Shown: positions 46,419 to 53,392 of the stretch, in pieces
Layout: each line of letters starts with the position of its first letter
Position numbering within the stretch: position 1 is the first letter of the stretch
NCBI RefSeq assembly: GCF_023015765.1
Contig: NZ_JALKAL010000015.1
Location: 40,550-104,549 of the forward strand
DNA length: 64,000 nt
Reading direction: 5' to 3'
Origin: Ornithinimicrobium sp. F0845
GTDB lineage: Bacteria; Actinomycetota; Actinomycetes; Actinomycetales; Dermatophilaceae
Notes under the pieces: generated by a model
What the model was told of the DNA's origin: nothing
Database searches by the model: none
The model's input: only the letters and a program-made list of their open reading frames with translations
Made by a program: the position numbers and the translations under genes

Positions 46419-48167
46419 GTGGACGTGCGGGTCGTGGACGTGGTGGTGGTGCCGACGCGCGCCGGCGCTCTCGTCGCGGACCCCGGCGTCGAACACGGAC
46501 CGGCCGAGATGTCCTGGGACGAGGCCGCGGCGTGGATCGCCAACCGTCAGCGGGTGGCGGGCGAGGACGGCGTCCGGTGGGTGTGGCCCGACACCGGCTC
46601 GGTCTACGCCCGGCTGCTCGCCGCCGGCACGCGGGTCGGGCGGTGCGTCGACCTGCGCCTGTGCCACGCCATCCTGCGCTTCGCGACCCCCAAGCCCTGG
46701 ACGGCCCCGCCCTGGTTGGCGCCGGCACCCGTCGAGGCGCCCGCCCCCACCCTCCTGGACGACCTGACCCCTGACACGACCCCCACGGTGGAGGAGGTGC
46801 GCGCCGAGCACGACCGGCAGCAGGCGGCCGTCGCCGCGGCCGACGACCCGGGCCGGCTCCGGTTGCTCCTCGCAGCCGAGTCCGCCGGTGCGCTGATCGC
46901 GGCGGAGATGCGCGCCGACGGGCTCCCCTGGGACCGGGCCCGGCACGACGCGATCCTGACCGCGGAGCTGGGACCGCGGCCACCGCGGGGGATGCGCCCC
47001 GAACGGCTGGAGCAGCTGGCCGTCGAGATCCGGGAGCTGCTGCACAGCCCGGGTCTGAACCCCGACTCCCAGGTCACCCTGCTGCGGGCGCTGCGCCATG
47101 CCGGCCTGGACATCACGTCGACGGCCAAGTGGGAGCTGACCGGGCAGGCGCACCCCGTGGTGGCACCGCTGCTGGAGTACAAGCGGCTGGCCCGGCTGCT
47201 CTCCGCGAACGGGTGGAGCTGGCTCGACACGTGGGTTGAGCCAGGCACGCTCGGGCGGTCCGACCGCTTCCGCACCGACTACGTCCCCGGCGGCGTGGTG
47301 ACCGGCCGCTGGGCCACGAGCGGGGGCGGGGCGCTGCAGATCCCGAAGGCGGTCCGGGCCGCCGTCGTCGCCGATCCCGGATGGCGGCTCGTGGTCGCCG
47401 ACGCCGCACAGGTCGAGCCGCGGGCCCTGGCCGGCATGGCCGGCGACCTCGCCCTGGCGAGGGCCGGGCAGGACGGCGACCTGTATGCCGGGCTGGTCGC
47501 CTCCGGCGTCGTCGAGACCCGCGACCGCGCCAAGGTCGGCATGCTCTCCGCGCTCTACGGCGGCACCGCCGGTGAGGCGGGTGTGCTGCTGCCGCGCCTG
47601 CGGCGTGCCTACCCCCTGGCCACCGGCCTGGTCGACCGGGCCGCGCAGGTCGGCGAGCGCGGCGGCACCGTCCGGTCCTGGCTCGGTCGCACCAGCCCGC
47701 CGCCGGGTCCCGCCTGGCACTCCGTCCAGGGCCGGGCGGGAGAGACCGACGCGGACCAGGGTGACGAGCGGCGCGCCCGCGCCCAGGCCAGGGACCGGGG
47801 CCGGTTCACCCGCAACTTCGTCGTGCAGGGCACCGCCGCCGAGTGGGCTCTGTGCTGGATGGCCGAGACGCGTCGACGTCTCCGGGCACTGACTCCCCTG
47901 GCGGACGATCCTGGCGCGGCACGTGGCCGCAGCGCGACGGCTACGAGCGGTGCCGGCACGGCTCCCGGCCAGGGCAGGCCGCACCTGGTCTTCTTCCTGC
48001 ACGACGAGATCGTGGTCCACACACCGGAGCCGCTGGCCGCCCAGGTCGCGGAGATCGTCCAGGACTCGGCGAGCACCGCCGGACGGCTGCTCTTCGGTGG
48101 GTTCCCACTGTCCTTCCCGCTGCACGTCGCGACCGTGCAGACCTACGCCGAGGCGGACAAGACCTGA
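46419..48167 (+). CDS. Bifunctional 3'-5' exonuclease/DNA polymerase (actinobacterial PolA-like)
   Basis: A 582-residue family-A polymerase-like protein, separate from the housekeeping polA. The N-terminal 170 residues are a reduced exonuclease-like region whose metal residues I cannot place. The polymerase half has GRWATSGGGALQIPK, motif A VVADAAQVEPR (where Pol I has DYSQIELR), motif B DRAKVGMLSALYG and motif C FLHDEIVVHTP. Both catalytic Asp (motifs A and C) are kept. There is no 5' nuclease domain. GTG 46419. The cellular role is not known to me; repair or translesion synthesis is possible. Confidence 0.85.
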   Translation: MDVRVVDVVVVPTRAGALVADPGVEHGPAEMSWDEAAAWIANRQRVAGEDGVRWVWPDTGSVYARLLAAGTRVGRCVDLRLCHAILRFATPKPWTAPPWLAPAPVEAPAPTLLDDLTPDTTPTVEEVRAEHDRQQAAVAAADDPGRLRLLLAAESAGALIAAEMRADGLPWDRARHDAILTAELGPRPPRGMRPERLEQLAVEIRELLHSPGLNPDSQVTLLRALRHAGLDITSTAKWELTGQAHPVVAPLLEYKRLARLLSANGWSWLDTWVEPGTLGRSDRFRTDYVPGGVVTGRWATSGGGALQIPKAVRAAVVADPGWRLVVADAAQVEPRALAGMAGDLALARAGQDGDLYAGLVASGVVETRDRAKVGMLSALYGGTAGEAGVLLPRLRRAYPLATGLVDRAAQVGERGGTVRSWLGRTSPPPGPAWHSVQGRAGETDADQGDERRARAQARDRGRFTRNFVVQGTAAEWALCWMAETRRRLRALTPLADDPGAARGRSATATSGAGTAPGQGRPHLVFFLHDEIVVHTPEPLAAQVAEIVQDSASTAGRLLFGGFPLSFPLHVATVQTYAEADKT

Positions 48168-48228
48168 GCACACCCGAGGGTCGCGCTGGCGCGCTGTGCC
48201 GGCTGGGCGGACCCTGGTCGCCAGCGGC

Positions 48229-49299
48229 TCAGCCGACCGAGTGGACCGGGGGCAGGTCCTCGAACTCCTCGTCGAAGGCCAGCGCGTGGCCGTCGAAGGG
48301 CAGGTCCTCGACCTGGCCGGTGGACTCCGCCTGGACGGCGCCCGTCGCTGTGGCCTGCGCGGGGTCGGAGGACGGCGCGCCGGGTCGGCTGGCACGCGCC
48401 TTGAGGGTGTAGGTCGGCGGCGGGACCGGGACCGGAGCCCAGGTGCCGGGCTGGAGCTCGGCGGTGGGCAGGGTGCTCGCCCCCTTCGCAGCTGCACCCG
48501 CCTGACTCTCCGCGCGGTCGTGGGCCTCGACGTCGAAGAACTGTGCGTCCCTGGCCACGGCCGCTACCGGCGCAGATGCCGCCGTGTCCGCAGTCGTCAG
48601 GGTCGGAGCGCTCGCAGCCGGAGCCGAGGAAGCCCGAGCCGTCGCGGCCGCGGCCGACCGTCGCGGGGCCGGTCGGACCGACCTGCGGCGGGCGGTCTTC
48701 GGACGTGCGCCCCGGCGACGCGTGGCCTTCGAGCGCGGGCCCTCAGAACTCGTGGGCTTCCGGGCGAGCTGGGTCGCGCCCACCTCGTGGCGGCGCGCAC
48801 CGGGACGCACCGGCGAGGTCGCACGACGGCGCTGGCGACCCACGGAGATGCGGATGAGCGTGAGGGCGAGCAGCAGACCCGCGCCCCCCGCCGCGGCAGC
48901 CCACCAGGGGGCCATCGCGAGGGAGTAGAGCGTGATGCCCGCAGCCAGGGCGAGCACCCCGACGACCAGGAGCATGGCCCGCAGGGTCGCGGCCGAGGGA
49001 CGCGGCAGGCGGCATCGGGCACGGCGCGGGGCGGGCTCGGCAGCACCGTGGCGCGCACGCTTGACCACCACGTCGGGGTGGGCGGGACGCGTCAGGGAGA
49101 CGGCGTAGGACTTGGGCGCCGGCACCGTGAGGTCGGCCCGGGGGGCGGCGCTCTGCCGGCGCTCCAGGACGCGCATCGCCTCGGAGAACCGGTCGACGGA
49201 CCTGGCCGTGGCGACGTGGTCGCGACGACGGATCCAGTGCTGGATGAGATAGGCAGCCCACACCGCGAGGATGACCGCGAAGATCAGGCTGTTGGGCAC
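48229..49299 (-). CDS. sepX: SepX/GlpR-like divisome membrane protein
   Basis: A 356-residue protein with an N-terminal membrane helix (SLIFAVILAVWAAYLIQHWI) followed by RRRDHVATARSVDRFSEAMRVL. It has two more helices at about 112-155 and a long Arg/Ala- then acidic low-complexity cytoplasmic tail. This layout and the galU-moeA-moaC-rimJ neighbourhood match SepX of Streptomyces and GlpR (Rv0996 type) of corynebacteria, which act in cell division. The frame starts at TTG 49305, but GTG 49299 is better: -10 box TATGGT (49306-49311, minus) lies 6 bases before it. Confidence 0.75.
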   Translation of the reverse strand: MPNSLIFAVILAVWAAYLIQHWIRRRDHVATARSVDRFSEAMRVLERRQSAAPRADLTVPAPKSYAVSLTRPAHPDVVVKRARHGAAEPAPRRARCRLPRPSAATLRAMLLVVGVLALAAGITLYSLAMAPWWAAAAGGAGLLLALTLIRISVGRQRRRATSPVRPGARRHEVGATQLARKPTSSEGPRSKATRRRGARPKTARRRSVRPAPRRSAAAATARASSAPAASAPTLTTADTAASAPVAAVARDAQFFDVEAHDRAESQAGAAAKGASTLPTAELQPGTWAPVPVPPPTYTLKARASRPGAPSSDPAQATATGAVQAESTGQVEDLPFDGHALAFDEEFEDLPPVHSVG

Positions 49300-49389
49300 A
49301 CCCAAACCATAGGGAGACCCACGGCGGTTACCACGCAGTTCTGGTGCGTGTCGCGGAAGTGACTGGTGTGACTGACGTGGTGCGACGTG

Positions 49390-50010
49390 TCAGTCGTCGG
49401 CGCGCGGGCCGTCCCGGCGCAGCCGGTCGACGAGACGCTCGGTGCCCAGCTGCTCGGCGGTGATCGCGAACTCCACGTGGTCACGCCAGGCGCCGTCCAC
49501 GTGCACCAGCCCGGCGCGGAACCCCTCGTCGGGCAGGCCGAGCCGCCGGGCGACGGCAAGGCTGGCGAGGTTCTCCGGGCGGATCGCGACCTCGACCCGG
49601 TGCAGGCCCACGTCGTGCAGGGCGTGGTCGATGAGCATCGCGAGCGACCACGCCGCCACCCCACGGCCGGTGGCGCGACGGTCCAGCCAGTAGCCGGCCG
49701 ACGCCGTCCAGCGCGATCCCCACACGATGTCGAAGAGCTGCATCTGCCCCTGGAGCACGCCGTCGACCTCGATGACGAACGGCAGCACCCGGCCCTCGCG
49801 CGCAGCCCGGTCCAGGAGACGTCGCAGCCGGATGAACCGCAGGGTCGGCTCCGGGCCGGTCGGCACGGTCGCCTCCCACGGCCGCAACCAGTCCAGGTTG
49901 GCCGTGCGCATCTCGTCCCACCGCGCACGGTCGGCGCGGGTCAGGCCCCGCAGAACGATCTCGACCCCGTCCGGGCGGACCTCGTGCAGCCGGACCGGCC
50001 AGGTCATCAC
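49390..50010 (-). CDS. rimJ: RimJ-type GNAT N-acetyltransferase
   Basis: A 206-residue GNAT acetyltransferase. It has VRPDGVEIVLRGLTRADRARW at the start, the acetyl-CoA region GYWLDRRATGRGVAAWSLAML and HRVEVAIRPENLASLAVARRLG. This is the RimJ/RimL type that acetylates protein N-termini. ATG 50010 overlaps the moaC stop by 4 bp. The gene order matches Rv0995 (rimJ) after moeA1 in mycobacteria. Its target, and any link to cell division, are unknown. Confidence 0.9.
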   Translation of the reverse strand: MMTWPVRLHEVRPDGVEIVLRGLTRADRARWDEMRTANLDWLRPWEATVPTGPEPTLRFIRLRRLLDRAAREGRVLPFVIEVDGVLQGQMQLFDIVWGSRWTASAGYWLDRRATGRGVAAWSLAMLIDHALHDVGLHRVEVAIRPENLASLAVARRLGLPDEGFRAGLVHVDGAWRDHVEFAITAEQLGTERLVDRLRRDGPRADD

Positions 50011-50483
50011 GACGGTCGGGCCCAGTCCCCGGAGCGGCCGCCGGACTTGGCCACCACCATGACGTCGGTGATCACGGCGAGCTTGTCGACGGCCTTGATC
50101 ATGTCGACCATCGCGAGCGCGGCGACGCTCACGCAGGTCAGCGCCTCCATCTCGATGCCGGTCCGGTCAGCGGTGCGCACCGTCGCCCGGATGTCCACCC
50201 CCTCGTCGACCACGGTCAGGTCGACCTCGACGGCGTGGACGGCGACCGGGTGCGCCAGCGGCACCAGGTCCGGGGTCTTCTTGGCCGCCTGGATGCCGGC
50301 CAGCCGGGCGACCCCCAGGGCGTCACCCTTGGGGGCGGTCCCCTCCCGCAGCGCGCGGACCGCCTCGGCGGACAGGCGCACCCGGCCCGTGGCGGTGGCC
50401 TCGCGGGCGGTGACCTCCTTGCCGCTGATGTCCACCATGTGGGCCGTGCCGTCCGCCCGCAGGTGACGCAGCGCCTCGTTCAC
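50007..50483 (-). CDS. moaC: Cyclic pyranopterin monophosphate synthase
   Basis: MoaC forms cyclic pyranopterin phosphate, the first stable intermediate of molybdenum cofactor synthesis. The 158-residue protein has MVDISGKEVTAREATATGRV, GDALGVARLAGIQAAKKT and LIPLAHP-type LVPLAHPVAVHAVEV. MEALTCVSVAALAMVDMIKAVDK holds the conserved Lys and Asp. GTG/ATG 50483 and the end 50007 overlap neighbours by 4 bp each, inside galU-moeA-moaC-rimJ. Confidence 0.95.
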   Translation of the reverse strand: MNEALRHLRADGTAHMVDISGKEVTAREATATGRVRLSAEAVRALREGTAPKGDALGVARLAGIQAAKKTPDLVPLAHPVAVHAVEVDLTVVDEGVDIRATVRTADRTGIEMEALTCVSVAALAMVDMIKAVDKLAVITDVMVVAKSGGRSGDWARPS

Positions 50484-51772
50484 CCCGCCTCCCCGTCGGA
50501 GCGGTCGGACCGGTCCTCATCGGCCGAGGACACCAGGTCGGCCTCGATCTCCTCCAGCGGCCGCAGCGGCAGCACCGGCACCGCGGAGCCGGTGGCCACG
50601 TCGGTGACCTCGGCGGGCACGACCGCCAGGCCGTCGGCGAGCGCCAGCCCACCCACGAGGTGCGACCCGGGGCCACCGACCGGCTCCGCGGCATACTGCC
50701 CGCTGGCGTCCCTGCTCAGCCGCACGCGGTGATACTGCTGGCGCCCCTCCGGGGAGGACCATCCGCGCGCCACGACCGCCGGCACCGTCACCGGCGTGTG
50801 CGTGCGGCCGCCGAGACGCGCCAGCGCGGGGCGCAGGAAGACCTCGAAGCTGACCAGGACGCTGACCGGGTTGCCGGGCAGCGTGAAGACCGGCACCCTG
50901 CGCTTGCCGAGCAGCCCGAAGCCCTGGGGTTTGCCCGGTTGCATGCCGACCTCGGTGAACTCCATCGACCCGCTCCCGGTGAGCACCGCCTTGACCGCGT
51001 CGTAGGAGCCGCCCTTGCTGACGCCCCCGCTTGTGATCACCGCGTCGGCCTGTCGCAGGTGGTGGTCGAGTGTCTTCTTGATCACCTTCTCGTCGTCGGG
51101 CAGGTGTCCCGTGTGCACGACCTCGGCTCCCGCCGAGCGGACCAGTGCCGCCAGCATCGGCCCGTTGGAGTCGTTGATCTGGCCCGGGCCGACCGGCTGT
51201 CCGGCCGGCACGAGCTCGTCCCCGGTGGAGAGCACCACGACCCGCACCGGCCCGGTGACGGCCACCTCGGCGACCCCGGCTGCGGCCAGGACCGCGATCT
51301 GGGGTGCGCCGACACGGGTGCCGCGCCGCAGGATGACGTCGCCGGCCCGCACGTCCTCCCCCGCCGGCCGGATGTTGTCCCCCACCTCCGGCGCCCGGGA
51401 GATCAGCACCTCGCGGGGACGGCCGTCGGTGTCCTCCACCCGCACCACCGCGTCGGCCCCCTCGGGCACCGGTGCGCCGGTCAGGATCCGCCAGACACTG
51501 CCCTCGCGGTGAGTATGCCGTGCGGTCGAGCCCGCGGGGATGTCACCGAGGACCGGGACGGACCGGGGGTGCTCGGCGTCGACGCCGGCGAGCTCGGCGG
51601 CCCGCACGGCATAGCCGTCCATCGCGGAGTTGGCGAAGCGCGGCAGGTCGACGTCGCTGGTGACGTCGCGGGTCAGCACGAGGCCGAGCGCCTCGTGCAG
51701 CGGCACCTCCACCTCCGGGACCGGCTCGATCGCGGCGAGCACCGACTCCAGGTGCTCGTCGACCGTGGTCAC
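50480..51772 (-). CDS. glp: MoeA/gephyrin-like molybdotransferase (Glp candidate)
   Basis: A 430-residue MoeA-family protein. It has DLPRFANSAMDGYAVRAAEL, VVLSTGDELVPAGQPVGPGQINDSN, TSGGVSKGGSYDAVKAVLTG and VFTLPGNPVSVLVSFEVFLRPAL, so the MoeA core is intact. It may insert molybdate. However, in corynebacteria the MoeA-like protein of this same block (Glp) binds FtsZ and the membrane protein GlpR. The GlpR/SepX-like gene three genes downstream makes a divisome role likely here. It overlaps galU and moaC by 4 bp each. Confidence 0.85.
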   Translation of the reverse strand: MTTVDEHLESVLAAIEPVPEVEVPLHEALGLVLTRDVTSDVDLPRFANSAMDGYAVRAAELAGVDAEHPRSVPVLGDIPAGSTARHTHREGSVWRILTGAPVPEGADAVVRVEDTDGRPREVLISRAPEVGDNIRPAGEDVRAGDVILRRGTRVGAPQIAVLAAAGVAEVAVTGPVRVVVLSTGDELVPAGQPVGPGQINDSNGPMLAALVRSAGAEVVHTGHLPDDEKVIKKTLDHHLRQADAVITSGGVSKGGSYDAVKAVLTGSGSMEFTEVGMQPGKPQGFGLLGKRRVPVFTLPGNPVSVLVSFEVFLRPALARLGGRTHTPVTVPAVVARGWSSPEGRQQYHRVRLSRDASGQYAAEPVGGPGSHLVGGLALADGLAVVPAEVTDVATGSAVPVLPLRPLEEIEADLVSSADEDRSDRSDGEAG

Positions 51773-52674
51773 CTGGCATCCCCCCGGACGAAGTCGTCCA
51801 GCCAGGCCGCGAAGTCCGTGCCGAGCTCGGGGTGCTCCCGACCCAGCCGGACCACGGCCTTGAGGTAGTCGAGCCGGTCGCCGGTGTCGTAGCGGCGGCC
51901 TCGGAAGACCACGCCGGTCATGCCGCTGCCCTCGCCGTCGGCGCCGGCCAGCTCCAGCAGCGCGTCGGTCAGCTGGATCTCACCACCGCGCCCCGGCGGG
52001 GTCTGCTCCAGCACCTCGAAGACGCGCGGGTGGAGCACGTAACGGCCGATCACGGCCAGGTTGGACGGCGCCTCGTCGACGGGCGGCTTCTCCACGAGAC
52101 CGGTGAGGCGGACGACGTCGGAGCCCTCGTCGGCGGGGTCGATGGCCGCGCAGCCGTACTTGTCGACCTGGTCGCGGGGCACCTCCATCAGCGCCACGAC
52201 CGACCCGCCCCGCTCGGCCTGCACCTCGATCATCTGCTCCAGCAGGTGGTCGCGGGCGTCGATCATGTCGTCGCCGAGCAGCACCGCGAAGGGCTCGTCC
52301 CCGACGTGCGTGCGCCCGCAGAGCACCGCGTGGCCGAGCCCCTTGGGCACGCCCTGGCGCACGAAGTGCACCTCGATGTCCGTGCTGGCATCGACCCGGT
52401 CGCGGCGCTCCTGGTCACCCTTGGCATCCAGGGCACGCTCGATCTCGGGGTGGCCGTCGAAGTGGTCCTCGATCGCCCCCTTCCCGCGACCGGTCACCAT
52501 CAGCACATCGCTGAGCCCGGCACGGACGGCCTCCTCCACGATGTACTCGATCGCGGGGCGGTCGACGACCGGCAGCAGCTCCTTGGGGACGGCCTTCGTC
52601 GCGGGCAGGAAGCGGGTGCCGAGACCGGCCACCGGGATCACTGCCTTGCGCGGGCGCGGGGTTGGCTCGCTCAT
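51769..52674 (-). CDS. galU: UTP-glucose-1-phosphate uridylyltransferase
   Basis: Makes UDP-glucose for cell-wall and exopolysaccharide synthesis. The 301-residue protein has AVIPVAGLGTRFLPATKAVPKE, VDRPAIEYIVEEAV, AVLLGDDMID and GLVEKPPVDEAPSNLAVIGRYVL. Length is normal. Start 52674 has the minus-strand -10 box TAGGGT (52683-52688) 8 bases upstream, so it is probably leaderless. It leads galU-moeA-moaC-rimJ and is divergent from the 5-formyl-THF cyclo-ligase gene. Confidence 0.96.
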   Translation of the reverse strand: MSEPTPRPRKAVIPVAGLGTRFLPATKAVPKELLPVVDRPAIEYIVEEAVRAGLSDVLMVTGRGKGAIEDHFDGHPEIERALDAKGDQERRDRVDASTDIEVHFVRQGVPKGLGHAVLCGRTHVGDEPFAVLLGDDMIDARDHLLEQMIEVQAERGGSVVALMEVPRDQVDKYGCAAIDPADEGSDVVRLTGLVEKPPVDEAPSNLAVIGRYVLHPRVFEVLEQTPPGRGGEIQLTDALLELAGADGEGSGMTGVVFRGRRYDTGDRLDYLKAVVRLGREHPELGTDFAAWLDDFVRGDAR

Positions 52675-52729
52675 GCTGACCCACCCTAGTGGCCGTCACG
52701 GACCGCGGCCCCTCGGGGACAATGCCGGC

Positions 52730-53374
52730 ATGGACGGGATCAGCGCGGCCAAGAAACAGGCACGGGCCGGGGTCCGGGCGCGACGCCGGGAGGTGGTCGA
52801 GGGCCAGGGCCCCGCGGGTCGGGCCGAGCAGGCCGACGCACTGGCCACCGTCTTCCTCACCTGGCTCCGGGAGTATGCCGGGGGGCTGGGTCGACCGGGC
52901 CTGTCCGGTCTGACGATCACGGCCTTCCGGGCGCTGCCCGGCGAGCCGCCGGTCGGGGCACTCGTGCAGGCCGCGCTCGCGGAGGGGGCGCGGGTGCTGC
53001 TGCCGGTCACCGTGCGCGGGGAGCACGACCTGCACTGGGTGCCCGCCGCGGAGACGACCGGGGACGGTGTGGCCGAGGACGTGATGCACGGTGTAGCGCT
53101 GACCGGTGACGAGCTCGGGCCGGAGGCCCTGCACGGCGTGGACGTCGCGCTGATCCCCGGCCTCGCCGTGGACTCCGATGGGCACCGGCTGGGCCAGGGT
53201 GGCGGTTACTACGACCGGGCCCTGCCGCGACTGCGCCCCACGGTCCCGGTCATCGTGGCCCTGCACGACCACGAGGTGCCCACCGACCGAGCCGGCGGGC
53301 ACCTGCCCCACGCACCCCACGACATACTGGTGGACGGGGTGCTGACCACCGCCGGGGTGAGGCTGGTGCGCTGA
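52730..53374 (+). CDS. 5-formyltetrahydrofolate cyclo-ligase
   Basis: Converts 5-formyl-THF to 5,10-methenyl-THF with ATP. The 214-residue protein has KKQARAGVRARRREV near the N-terminus and the signature DSDGHRLGQGGGYYDRAL, with ILVDGVLTTAG at the end. The frame opens at 52061, but ATG 52730 is chosen: GACAAT (52718-52723) is a -10 box 6 bases before it, making the message leaderless. Divergent from galU, the conserved actinobacterial layout (compare Rv0992c/Rv0993). Confidence 0.94.
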   Translation: MDGISAAKKQARAGVRARRREVVEGQGPAGRAEQADALATVFLTWLREYAGGLGRPGLSGLTITAFRALPGEPPVGALVQAALAEGARVLLPVTVRGEHDLHWVPAAETTGDGVAEDVMHGVALTGDELGPEALHGVDVALIPGLAVDSDGHRLGQGGGYYDRALPRLRPTVPVIVALHDHEVPTDRAGGHLPHAPHDILVDGVLTTAGVRLVR

Positions 53375-53392
53375 CCGGGTGGACCGACCGGG

